In this document: piece by piece, positions 1 to 6,172 of the stretch
Numbering within the stretch: position 1 is the stretch's first letter
How the letters are laid out: every line of letters begins with the position of its first letter
Origin: Xanthobacteraceae bacterium
GTDB lineage: Bacteria > Pseudomonadota > Alphaproteobacteria > Rhizobiales > Xanthobacteraceae
DNA: 6,717 nt
Direction of reading: 5' to 3'
Assembly (NCBI GenBank): GCA_030036975.1
Contig: JASHSE010000561.1
Location: 1 to 6,717 of the forward strand
The notes under the pieces: model-generated
Databases searched by the model: none
What the model saw: only the letters and a program-made list of their open reading frames with translations
Told to the model about the DNA's origin: nothing
Program-made: the position numbers and the translations under genes

Positions 1-1
1 G

Positions 2-205
2 CGTCATTATCACAAGCGTGATCGCCGCGCGTTGTATGGACATACTCCCCCCCTGGCGGCTGATGCCGCCACCGTGATCTCATAGTGCTGAAAATCGTTT
101 TCGCCCCACCAGATCGCGGACCGTGTGGCGCTGTACTACTGGTCGACCGACCGGCCCGCGAATGTGCACAAGCTAACACATGTTAAGATTGACAGCAATG
201 GTTAG
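2..205 (+). pseudogene. Possible decayed coding remnant, function unknown
   Basis: The frame beginning at base 2 is open for 27 codons (a run rich in Arg/His, with RALYGHTP), meets TAG at 83 and TGA at 89, and is then open again in the same frame for 37 codons from 92 to the TAG at 203. The second piece includes IADRVALYYWSTDRP, and its codons from about 95 to 167 end mostly in G or C, as in the real genes here. One frame resuming after two close stops, with coding-like composition on both sides, would fit the tail of a gene entering from the left that has decayed. I do not recognise a family, and the pieces are short enough that chance is a serious alternative. Confidence 0.2.
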
Positions 206-214
206 TCCAACCAT
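198..214. repeat. Short perfect inverted repeat
   Basis: ATGGTT (198-203) and AACCAT (209-214) are perfect reverse complements around a five-base loop. It lies about 95 bases beyond the stop of the minus-strand acyl-CoA synthetase gene. Without a T-run on either side it is not a standard intrinsic terminator. Its role is unknown. Confidence 0.35.
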
Positions 215-236
215 AACCGTAATCCCTTGCCGCCAT

Positions 237-266
237 TGACGTTGGCCGCAGTGACGTTGCCGCAAG
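237..266. repeat. Imperfect 15-bp tandem direct repeat
   Basis: TGACGTTGGCCGCAG (237-251) is followed at once by TGACGTTGCCGCAAG (252-266). The first eight bases (TGACGTTG) are identical; the rest differs by a one-base shift. The outer segments CCTTGC (225-230) and GCAAGG (262-267) can also pair. It may be a simple local duplication; no binding protein can be named. Confidence 0.35.
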
Positions 267-309
267 GCCAATCGCGCTTGAAAATCGCACAACCGAGCAA
301 GCCAGGCAC

Positions 310-2130
310 CTAAAGGCGTGCTGCGCCGGCCTGGATGCGCTCGTAGAGCGCGCCGTCGAGTTGAACAAAAGCCTGCCGCGCTGGATCGTCGAAATAGATT
401 GCATCGTCGCTTGTCGCGGGATTGTAGCCCTGTCGTGCCAGTTCGGCAGTCTTGTGCTTGAACGTGGCGGTCGTCTCGATGCGGTCCTTGATGCGCAGAA
501 ACAGCGGCCGCGCATAGGCCGGCAAGCGTTGCGCGAGGTGTTTGCGCAATGCGGTTAAATCCAACGCGTCTGCCGGAACCAGCGTCGCCATGCCGGCGGC
601 GCCTTCGCAGCCTGGAATTGCGACGCCGTAAACCGTGGTCTCCAGGATCCCGGGAAACGCGCTGATCGCGGCGGCGACCTCCGAGGTCGCCACGTTCTCG
701 CCCTTCCAGCGAAACGTGTCGCCGATCCGGTCGACGAAATAGAAAAAGCCGCTCTCGTCCTTGCGCATCAGGTCGCCGGTGCGGTACCAGGCGTCGCCCG
801 GCGCGAACACGTTGCGCAGGATTTTGCGCGCGGTCTCCGCCGTGCTGGTATAGCCCTCGAAAGCGGCGCCGGATTTTTGCTCGGCACCGTCGCCGATGCG
901 TCCGATCGCTTCACCGCTCTCACCGGCCGCGCAGCGGCTGCAAAAGCCTTGGGCATTGCGCGCCGGTTCGCCGGTCGCGTGATCGAATTTCACCAGCGCC
1001 AGCGGCAAGCGATGCGCCAAAAACGACGGCACCCGGCCGATGGCGCCGACCTCGCCTTCGACATTGTAGAGCGAGACGTTGCCTTCGGTCGCGGCGTAAA
1101 ACTCCAGTAGGCGTGGAACGGCAAAGCGCTGCTGGAACCGCCGCCACACGTCGGCGCGCAAGCCGTTGCCGCAGGCGATGCGCAGGCGATGGTCGCGCTC
1201 GTGCGGATGCGCGGGCGCAGCAGTGAGATAGCGGCAGAGCTCGCCGATATATTGAAACAACGTGCAGTCCCAGTCGCGCACGTCGTCCCAGAAATTCTTT
1301 GCCGAGAATTTTTCGCGGATCACCACCGCGCCGCCATTGACCAACAGCGCGCCGGTCGCCACCACGCCGCCGATCGCGTGATACAGCGGCAGGCAATCGT
1401 ACATGCGGTCGTCGGGGCCGGTGTTCATCAGCCCGCCGAACCACAAGCTCCACTGCAGCAGCCGGCGATGGCTGACGTTGGCGGCTTTCGGCAGCCCGGT
1501 CGTGCCGGACGTGTAAATCGCCAGTGCGCGGTCGGCGATGCTGGTGCCGCGACGCTCCGCCGGCGCCAGCGGCGATGCGGCAAAGCGTTCGACCTCGCGA
1601 TCGATGCGGGCCAACGCATCGCCGTCGCCGCCGTGCAACCAGATTCGCGGCCGGCTCGTGACGTGCGCCGCGGCGGAGCGGGACGCGTCCAGCAATTCGG
1701 CAGCGACGATCACATGCCTGGGCGCGACGACATCGATGCAATGCGCCAGCGCGGGTCCATGCAGATTGGTGTTGAGCAGTGCGACCACGCCGCCGACGCT
1801 GGTCATGCCGAGCCAGATCGCCATGTATTCGGGCCGGTTCGGCATCAACAACCCGACGGTTTCGCCCTTGCCGAGGCCGTGCGCCAGCGCCCAGCGCGCG
1901 TAGCGGTTGGCGCGCTCGGTGAGGCCGCAATAGGTCAAACATTCGCCGGTCGAAAGCAGCGCCGGCGCATCGCACCGCCGCTGCGCCACCTCCTCGATCA
2001 CGCGCGGCAACAGCCGCTGCGGCTGGCGCGCGATCGGCGCCGTCGCTTCGAGCGCGCGGACCCAGTCGCGCAACGCCGTGTCGTCGCCGCGCGGCGGCCG
2101 CTGCCTCGGTTCCAGGTCGACGAGAGCCAT
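310..2130 (-). CDS. FATP-type (very) long-chain acyl-CoA synthetase
   Basis: A 606-residue ANL-superfamily adenylating enzyme, predicted to activate long-chain fatty acids to acyl-CoA through an acyl-AMP intermediate for beta-oxidation or lipid synthesis. The phosphate-binding motif is at residues 206-217 (YTSGTTGLPKAA). The aromatic/ATP motif FYAATEGN is at 344-351, YRTGDL at 449-454, and the hinge region DRIGDTFRWKGENVATSEV at 467-485. The C-terminal TATFKHKTAEL block is near 554-564, with Lys560 as candidate catalytic lysine. The DRIGDTFRWKGEN form and the TxTFK ending are typical of the fatty acid transport protein/very-long-chain synthetase branch rather than classical FadD, and the length fits. 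There is no signal peptide; residues 91-120 are moderately hydrophobic, so peripheral membrane association is possible. The start at 2130 gives a normal N-terminus but has only a weak ribosome binding site. It is transcribed divergently from metY and has no partner gene here. Exact chain length cannot be read from sequence. Confidence 0.9.
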   Translation of the reverse strand: MALVDLEPRQRPPRGDDTALRDWVRALEATAPIARQPQRLLPRVIEEVAQRRCDAPALLSTGECLTYCGLTERANRYARWALAHGLGKGETVGLLMPNRPEYMAIWLGMTSVGGVVALLNTNLHGPALAHCIDVVAPRHVIVAAELLDASRSAAAHVTSRPRIWLHGGDGDALARIDREVERFAASPLAPAERRGTSIADRALAIYTSGTTGLPKAANVSHRRLLQWSLWFGGLMNTGPDDRMYDCLPLYHAIGGVVATGALLVNGGAVVIREKFSAKNFWDDVRDWDCTLFQYIGELCRYLTAAPAHPHERDHRLRIACGNGLRADVWRRFQQRFAVPRLLEFYAATEGNVSLYNVEGEVGAIGRVPSFLAHRLPLALVKFDHATGEPARNAQGFCSRCAAGESGEAIGRIGDGAEQKSGAAFEGYTSTAETARKILRNVFAPGDAWYRTGDLMRKDESGFFYFVDRIGDTFRWKGENVATSEVAAAISAFPGILETTVYGVAIPGCEGAAGMATLVPADALDLTALRKHLAQRLPAYARPLFLRIKDRIETTATFKHKTAELARQGYNPATSDDAIYFDDPARQAFVQLDGALYERIQAGAARL

Positions 2131-2367
2131 GCGCGATGATCGCCCAATATCGTGAAAGTTCCGCTCCCGAACTCTCTAAAATTTGAACGATTATGGTGTT
2201 CTAGCGCGGCGATTCTCAGCGCCCTGAACCCGCGCTTTGCAGGTATGGCAAACGGTTAAGGTTATTCTCTCCAATTTGGTGCGCTGTTGTTGTTTGCTTC
2301 TCATGCCACGGATAAGAAACCGGAAGGGACTACAGTTGCGCTCGTTTCGACCAAGCGGCGAGAGAAC
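2131..2367. promoter_or_regulatory. Divergent intergenic region upstream of metY
   Basis: These 237 bp separate the minus-strand acyl-CoA synthetase start from the metY start and must hold both promoters. The most AT-rich part is 2171-2200; it includes TAAAAT (2177-2182, plus strand) and CATAAT (2195-2190, minus strand) as -10-like hexamers, but neither has a convincing -35 at 16-18 bp. A strong hairpin sits at 2203-2236. The interval from that hairpin to the metY start is about 131 bases, long enough for a regulatory leader. Confidence 0.5.
2203..2236 (+). promoter_or_regulatory. Hairpin in the metY upstream region, possible structured leader
   Basis: AGCGCGG (2203-2209) pairs perfectly with CCGCGCT (2230-2236). 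Inside the 20-base loop TCAG (2216-2219) can pair with CTGA (2224-2227), giving a two-part stem. CCTG (2223-2226) could instead pair with CAGG (2240-2243) just outside, a weak pseudoknot. Methionine genes in alphaproteobacteria are often controlled by S-adenosylmethionine riboswitches, so position makes this notable. The second helix expected of the SAM-II class was not found, so no riboswitch class is assigned. It could equally be an operator. Confidence 0.35.
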
Positions 2368-3675
2368 ATGAGACGCGAAACCATCGCCATTCACGGCGGC
2401 TACGAAACCGATCCCACCACCAAGTCGGTCGCGGTGCCGATCTATCAGACCGTGGCTTACGAGTTCGACAGCGCCGATCACGGCGCCGCCTTGTTCAATC
2501 TCGAAGCCCCCGGCTACCGCTATAGCCGTATCGCCAATCCGACCGTTCAGGTGCTGGAGCGCCGCGTCGCCGCGCTCGAAGGCGGTGCCGACGCGTTGTG
2601 CGTGGCCACCGGGCAGGCCGCGCTCAATTACGCGGTGCTCAACCTGACGCAGATGGGCCGCAACATCGTCTCGGTGCCGCAGCTTTACGGCACCACCTAT
2701 ACGCTGTTCGCCCATATCCTGCCGGGGCAGGGCATCAGCGTGCGCTTTGCCGAATCCGATCGGCCCGACGCCATCGACAAGCTGATCGACGACGACACCG
2801 GCGCGATCTTCTGCGAGAGCGTCGGCAATCCGGCCGGCAATATCTGCGACATCGAAGCGCTGGCCGCGGTCGGCGCCCGCCATGGCGTGCCGCTCGTCGT
2901 CGACAACACCGTGGCGACGCCCTTGTTGTTGCGGCCGATCGAATACGGCGCCGACATCGTGGTGCACTCGCTGACCAAATTTCTGGGCGGCCACGGCACC
3001 ACGCTGGGCGGCGCCATCGTCGATTCCGGCCGCTTCGACTGGCAGGCGCAGCCGCGCCGCTTCCCGATGTTCTGCAAGCCGGATGCGTCCTATCACGGCC
3101 TCGTCTACGCCGAACATTTCGGCGCCGGCGCCTATATCGCGCGCTGCCGCAGCGTCTATCAGCGCACGACCGGCGCGGTGCTGCCGGCGGTGTCGGCCTT
3201 TCTGTTGCTGCAGGGCATCGAGACCGTGGCGCTGCGCGTCGAGCGCCACGTCGCCAATGCGCGCCGCGTCGCCGAATTTCTGCGCGCCGATCCGCGCGTC
3301 GCCTGGGTCAATTACGCCGGCTTCGCCGACAGTCCGTACCACGCGCTGACGCAGAAATATTTCGGCGGCCGCGCCTGTTCCCTGATGACCTTCGGCATCG
3401 CCGGCGGGTTCGAGGCCGGCAAGCGCTTTTACGACGCGCTCAAGCTGTTCAAGCGCCTGGTCAACCTGGGCGATGCCAAATCGCTGGCCTGCCATCCGGC
3501 TTCGACCACGCACCGGCAGATGTCGGCCGCCGAGCAGGCCAAGGCCGGCGTGACGCCGGAGACGATCCGGCTCTCCATCGGCATCGAGCACATCGACGAC
3601 ATTTTGGCCGATCTCGACCAGGCGTTGGCCGCGGCGCAGCCGCACCAGCGCTCGCCGCTGCTTGCGGCCGAATAG
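2368..3675 (+). CDS. metY: O-acetylhomoserine sulfhydrylase-type Cys/Met metabolism PLP enzyme
   Basis: A 435-residue cytosolic fold-type I PLP enzyme of the Cys/Met metabolism family, predicted to form homocysteine from O-acylhomoserine and sulfide. The phosphate-contacting YSR motif is at 52-54, followed by NPT. ATGQAA (80-85) forms the cofactor cradle, Asp179 (VVDN) faces the pyridine nitrogen, and Lys204 in HSLTKFLGGHG (200-210) is the Schiff-base lysine. The C-terminal block SLACHPASTTH (372-382) and Arg401 (IRLSIG) bind the substrate carboxylate. The length of about 430 residues and the extra segment around 313-333 fit O-acetylhomoserine sulfhydrylases rather than the shorter cystathionine gamma-synthases. 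The ATG at 2368 is preferred because homology starts directly there. An in-frame TTG at 2287 would add 27 unrelated residues without a ribosome binding site; even at 2368 the site is weak (GCGAGAG). It is followed 22 bp later by the homoserine acyltransferase gene. Methionine gamma-lyase or MetZ activity is less likely. Confidence 0.9.
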   Translation: MRRETIAIHGGYETDPTTKSVAVPIYQTVAYEFDSADHGAALFNLEAPGYRYSRIANPTVQVLERRVAALEGGADALCVATGQAALNYAVLNLTQMGRNIVSVPQLYGTTYTLFAHILPGQGISVRFAESDRPDAIDKLIDDDTGAIFCESVGNPAGNICDIEALAAVGARHGVPLVVDNTVATPLLLRPIEYGADIVVHSLTKFLGGHGTTLGGAIVDSGRFDWQAQPRRFPMFCKPDASYHGLVYAEHFGAGAYIARCRSVYQRTTGAVLPAVSAFLLLQGIETVALRVERHVANARRVAEFLRADPRVAWVNYAGFADSPYHALTQKYFGGRACSLMTFGIAGGFEAGKRFYDALKLFKRLVNLGDAKSLACHPASTTHRQMSAAEQAKAGVTPETIRLSIGIEHIDDILADLDQALAAAQPHQRSPLLAAE

Positions 3676-3683
3676 GGATCGGC

Positions 3684-3691
3684 GGAGGGAG
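3684..3691 (+). promoter_or_regulatory. Ribosome binding site of the homoserine acyltransferase
   Basis: GGAGGGAG lies six bases before the ATG at 3698, a near-ideal Shine-Dalgarno site. It fixes that start over an in-frame upstream ATG-like extension from 3662, which would overlap the end of metY. Confidence 0.75.
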
Positions 3692-3697
3692 ACGCGC

Positions 3698-4735
3698 ATG
3701 CCGCTCCTTCTCGACGTGCAGGCGGCGCCGGTCGATGCGGTGCATGCGGCAAACTGCGTCACCGTCGGTCTCATCAACAACATGCCGGATGCGGCGCTGG
3801 AAGCGACCGAGCGGCAGTTCGTCGATCTGATCCGCGCCAGCGCCCGCAATGCGGTGGTGCGGCTCCAACTGTTCGCCATCCCCGAAGTGCCGCGCAGCGA
3901 CACGGCACGCCGCGACATGGCCGGGCGCTATCGCCCGCTGCGCGCGCTGTGGGACAGCCGCCTCGACGGCCTCATCGTCACCGGCACCGAGCCGCGCTGC
4001 GAAAACCTCAAGGACGAGCCGTATTGGGGCGCGGTGAGCGAGGTGATCGATTGGGCGCGCCATAACACCGCGTCGACCATTTGGTCGTGCCTTGCCGCCC
4101 ATGCGGCGGTGCTGCAATCCGACGGCATCGAGCGCCGCGCGTTCAAGCAAAAACTCTCCGGTCTGTTCGAGTGCCGGGCCGTCGCGCCGCACCCGATGCT
4201 GCGCGGCGCGGCGCTGCCGCTCGCCGTGCCGCACTCGCGCTGCAACGATCTGCCGGAGGCCGCGCTCAAGGCCGGCGGCTATCGCATTCTCACCCGTTCG
4301 GCCGAAGCCGGCGTCGATATGTTCGCAAGGCAGGACCAAAGCCTGCATCTGTTCCTGCAGGGCCATCCCGAATACGAGCCCGACACGCTGCTGCGCGAAT
4401 ATCGCCGCGACGTCGGCCGCTACCTGCGCGGCGAGCGCGCGCATTATCCGGCGGCGCCGCGGGGCTATTTCGATCGCGACGCGGCGGCGCTCGCCGACGC
4501 GTTTCGCAAGCGCGCGCTCCGCGACCGCCGCGGCGATCTGATCCGCGCTTTTCCGAAACGCGCGCTGGAAACCGGCATCGCCGCTTCGTGGCGCGCCACC
4601 GCGATCGCGATCTACGAAAACTGGTTCGACTACCTCAAAGGCCGCAAGGCCGAACGGCGCCCGCCCAATCTGCCGCGGCGGCGCGCTTGGCGCGACTGGC
4701 CGGCCGCCGCGCAGCCCGCCCCGGCCGCTTCGTAG
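3698..4735 (+). CDS. metA: MetA-family homoserine O-acyltransferase
   Basis: A 345-residue enzyme of the homoserine trans-succinylase (HTS) family, predicted to acylate homoserine so that the MetY enzyme encoded upstream can sulfhydrylate it. Landmarks align with E. coli MetA from memory: INNMP (26-30), LIVTG (92-96), the catalytic Cys131 in WSCLAAHAAV, LSGLFE (153-158), PHSR (178-181), the catalytic dyad His223/Glu225 in GHPEYE, and ASWR (296-299) before ENWFDY. Between VTG (94-96) and the nucleophile the alignment is ungapped and puts Arg100 at the E. coli Gly111 position, where Gly is reported for succinyl and Glu for acetyl transferases, so donor choice cannot be assigned. It differs from E. 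coli MetA by a shorter N-terminus, extra sequence at about 245-292, and a basic, proline-rich tail (315-345). The start is set by the strong site at 3684-3691; the 22-bp gap to metY indicates one operon. Confidence 0.85.
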   Translation: MPLLLDVQAAPVDAVHAANCVTVGLINNMPDAALEATERQFVDLIRASARNAVVRLQLFAIPEVPRSDTARRDMAGRYRPLRALWDSRLDGLIVTGTEPRCENLKDEPYWGAVSEVIDWARHNTASTIWSCLAAHAAVLQSDGIERRAFKQKLSGLFECRAVAPHPMLRGAALPLAVPHSRCNDLPEAALKAGGYRILTRSAEAGVDMFARQDQSLHLFLQGHPEYEPDTLLREYRRDVGRYLRGERAHYPAAPRGYFDRDAAALADAFRKRALRDRRGDLIRAFPKRALETGIAASWRATAIAIYENWFDYLKGRKAERRPPNLPRRRAWRDWPAAAQPAPAAS

Positions 4736-4779
4736 GCTAAATTCCCGCGATCGTGCTAACGTGCGTGGAGCAACATCCC

Positions 4780-4847
4780 GCTCGTCACCGCGGAAGCGGG
4801 GCCCCAGTTATCTGCAAGCTGGATTCCCGCCTGCGCGGGAATGAGCG
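4780..4847. repeat. REP-like dispersed palindromic element with two hairpins
   Basis: Three nested or adjacent pairings are visible: CCGC/GCGG (4788-4791 with 4796-4799), CCAG/CTGG (4804-4807 with 4819-4822), and the strong arm pair ATTCCCGC/GCGGGAAT (4823-4830 with 4835-4842) around CTGC. The architecture, a CCGCG..AAGCGGG hairpin, CCAG spacer, CTGG and ATTCCCGC..GCGGGAAT, is that of a well-known intergenic repeat of many proteobacteria. In translation it gives the typical artefacts SFPRRRESS and IPAQAGIQ. It sits 45 bp after the metA stop and may also end that transcript. Confidence 0.75.
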
Positions 4848-4880
4848 GAGTATGCGGCTGCGGCTGTGAGGGACCGACTC

Positions 4881-4918
4881 CTGGATTGCATTGTTGCTTC
4901 GCTCCTCGCAAATGACGG
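4881..4918 (-). repeat. Second dispersed repeat (TTGCGAGGAGCGAAGCAA type)
   Basis: Read on the minus strand this is CCGTCATTTGCGAGGAGCGA followed by AGCAACAATGCAATCCAG. It closely resembles a dispersed intergenic repeat I know from Bradyrhizobium-like and some other alphaproteobacterial genomes, which starts CGTCATTGCGAGGAGCGAAG and ends GCAATCCAG. TTGC/GCAA ends allow a small hairpin. It is unrelated to the REP-like element 34 bp to its left and lies 29 bp before the cupin start. Confidence 0.65.
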
Positions 4919-4935
4919 TTTCCCGAAATCGACAC

Positions 4936-4941
4936 AAGGAG
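4936..4941 (+). promoter_or_regulatory. Ribosome binding site of the cupin gene
   Basis: AAGGAG lies six bases before the ATG at 4948. This selects that start; an extension to the in-frame TTG at 4891 would translate part of the dispersed repeat. Confidence 0.7.
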
Positions 4942-4947
4942 CGCCGC

Positions 4948-5445
4948 ATGGCCCACAGACCGATCCGCCGCGTCGTCACCGGCCACGGCAATAAAAACGT
5001 CGCCAAGGTCATCAGCGACGGCCCGGCGACCAACACCAAGCTGCCGCGCGACGGCGTCGCCTCGACGCTGATGTGGTGCTCCGACCAAATGCCCATCGAC
5101 ATCGCCGTCGGCGACGACGTTGAGGACATGGGCGCGCGCATTCTCGGCACCGCACCGCCGCAAAACGGTTCGCGCTTCATCGTCATGGAATTCGCCCCCG
5201 GCATCGCCTCCGAAATGCATCGCACCGAGACCATCGACTACATCGCCGTCCTGTCCGGCGCGATCGACATGGACATGGACGATTCCACGGTAAAACTGCG
5301 CGCCGGCGACATCATGGTCCAGCGCGGCACCAACCACGCCTGGGTCAATCGCAGCAACGAGCCGGCGCGCCTTGCCATCGTGCTGCTCGACGCCAAGCCG
5401 CTCGACATCGGCCACCCCCGCCTGCGCGGCCAGCAGGCACGGTAA
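4948..5445 (+). CDS. Small cupin-domain protein
   Basis: A 165-residue single-domain cupin. The conserved beta-barrel lies in the C-terminal half. Motif 1 begins near Gly85 (PGIASEMHRTE), with His91 and Glu94 as probable metal ligands and Gly104 closing it. Motif 2 is GDIMVQRGTNHAWVN at 120-134, with His130 and Asn134. The canonical first motif has two histidines (HxH); here the second is Thr93, and the usual proline of motif 2 is Gln125. The N-terminal segment RRVVTGHG (7-14) and DGPA (24-27) resemble a family of small cupins common in proteobacteria whose substrates are mostly unknown. There is no signal peptide, so it is probably cytosolic. It may bind a metal and a small ligand or be a non-enzymatic sensor; I cannot assign a reaction. 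A 212-bp repeat-filled gap separates it from metA, so it probably has its own promoter. Confidence 0.8.
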   Translation: MAHRPIRRVVTGHGNKNVAKVISDGPATNTKLPRDGVASTLMWCSDQMPIDIAVGDDVEDMGARILGTAPPQNGSRFIVMEFAPGIASEMHRTETIDYIAVLSGAIDMDMDDSTVKLRAGDIMVQRGTNHAWVNRSNEPARLAIVLLDAKPLDIGHPRLRGQQAR

Positions 5446-5519
5446 ATTTTGCTTACCCGCGGAGCGCAGCGCGTGTCGAAGCGGCATGGGCGCGCGTTCT
5501 TATGCCCGGCGTCGGTCGC

Positions 5520-5924
5520 TCACCTCGCCCAGTCTTCAGTCTTGAGGCCCGGCACGCGGGCGAACTCGCGTTCGTTCGCGGTGACGAGGGTGGCGCCGCG
5601 GCGGCGCGCCTGTGCGGCGATCAGGACGTCGTAAGGACCGATCGGTCTGCCGGCCTTCGCCAGCACCGCGCGGATATCGCCGGCCTCGCGCGCGTCGTCG
5701 GCATCGAACGGCAAAATAGTCATTGGCGCCCGCAAGAAAGCGGCGAGACGCTCCGCATTCTGTCTGCGACGGTCGCTCTTGGCGACGCCATATTCGAGCT
5801 CAAACAACACGATTGCGGGCAACGCGACAGTATCACGCGGAAACTCCAATTCGAACCGACGGAGCAATCGCGGCGGGAGGCCGTTTAGAACCCCGATCAC
5901 GATATTGGTGTCGAGACAACGCAT
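5520..5924 (-). CDS. vapC: VapC-type PIN-domain toxin ribonuclease
   Basis: A 134-residue PIN-domain protein, the toxin of a type II toxin-antitoxin pair. Members of the family cleave tRNA or rRNA with Mg2+ and so stop translation. Acidic active-site candidates are visible at Asp5 (CLDTN), Glu42 in FELEYG, and Asp99 in PYDVLIAAQA; Asn117 in VTANEREF occupies the usual last polar position. The whole length is typical, so it looks intact and potentially active. Its ATG at 5924 overlaps the antitoxin stop by one base (TAATG), and there is no good independent ribosome binding site, which suggests translational coupling so that toxin is made only behind antitoxin. The RNA target cannot be inferred. 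Confidence 0.9.
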   Translation of the reverse strand: MRCLDTNIVIGVLNGLPPRLLRRFELEFPRDTVALPAIVLFELEYGVAKSDRRRQNAERLAAFLRAPMTILPFDADDAREAGDIRAVLAKAGRPIGPYDVLIAAQARRRGATLVTANEREFARVPGLKTEDWAR

Positions 5925-6172
5925 TATTCGAACGAAACGTCGTCCTCGGGCATGGCAGGCTGTTCGCGTCCTTTTTCCATGAACGGAATATCACGGTAAC
6001 GATCAAGCTCCGCCAGCCACGACTTGATGTCGAATTCCAGAGGCTCCAGCAACACGCCGCTGCCGATCCGGCGCACCAGCACTTCCTTACCGGGCAATCG
6101 AAATTCTTTCGGCAATCGGACCGCTTGGCTGCGACCGTGCTTGAACAGCTTAGCTGTTGGATTTTTGTTCAT
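5924..6172 (-). CDS. vapB: VapB/VagC-type AbrB-fold antitoxin, toxin-proximal copy
   Basis: An 82-residue antitoxin. Residues 7-45 form a swapped-hairpin AbrB/MazE-type DNA-binding domain with the signature KHGRSQAVRLPKEF (11-24) and LLEPL (41-45). The tail from about 46 to 82 is acidic and aromatic (SWLAELDRY) and would wrap the PIN toxin to block its active site. It directly precedes vapC with a TAATG overlap, so it is the best candidate for the cognate antitoxin. Its own start overlaps the stop of the upstream homologue as ATGA. A GGAG at 6187-6184, inside that homologue's coding sequence, is 11 bases upstream and could support initiation. It is about 80 percent identical to the upstream copy over the first 45 residues (36 of 45), but the tails diverge and differ in length. 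Confidence 0.88.
   Translation of the reverse strand: MNKNPTAKLFKHGRSQAVRLPKEFRLPGKEVLVRRIGSGVLLEPLEFDIKSWLAELDRYRDIPFMEKGREQPAMPEDDVSFE

Larger units (their letters stand above)
1..309. other. Region without an intact gene at the left edge
   Basis: No complete reading frame with good coding character is visible downstream of the acyl-CoA synthetase stop. The stretch contains a 7-bp-arm hairpin (54-60 with 65-71, four-base loop), a run of seven C at 47-53, a possible decayed reading frame (2-205), a 6-bp-arm inverted repeat (198-214) and an imperfect 15-bp tandem repeat (237-266). Bases 206-309 show no clear rho-independent terminator for the minus-strand gene: I see no stem followed by a T-run on that strand. 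Confidence 0.6.

Noticed and set aside
54..71. The GC hairpin at 54-71 as an intrinsic terminator
   Set aside because: The stem is good, but no T-run follows on either strand, and no confirmed gene ends just before it.
1189..2139. A 316-codon plus-strand frame opposite the acyl-CoA synthetase
   Set aside because: It is antisense to a gene with full ANL motifs. Its translation is Arg/Ala/Gln-rich, with no family resemblance.
2203..2290. SAM-II riboswitch upstream of metY
   Set aside because: The first stem, a TTGCA and a TTAA are present nearby, but the second pseudoknot helix and the conserved 3' purine-rich segment in the right order could not be found. The hairpin is kept as an unclassified structure.
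2191..3918. A 575-codon open frame on the minus strand, opposite metY and the start of metA
   Set aside because: It lies antisense to two well-supported enzymes. Long antisense openings are expected in GC-rich genes with G/C-ending codons, and its translation is low-complexity Arg/Ala/Gly-rich with no recognisable domain.
3461..4444. A 327-codon minus-strand frame opposite metA
   Set aside because: It is antisense to a MetA homologue with an intact catalytic triad and has no domain signature, so it is a compositional artefact.
4756..5487. A minus-strand 243-codon frame across the repeats and the cupin gene
   Set aside because: It is antisense to the cupin and reads through the REP-like element, giving the known artefact IPAQAGIQ.
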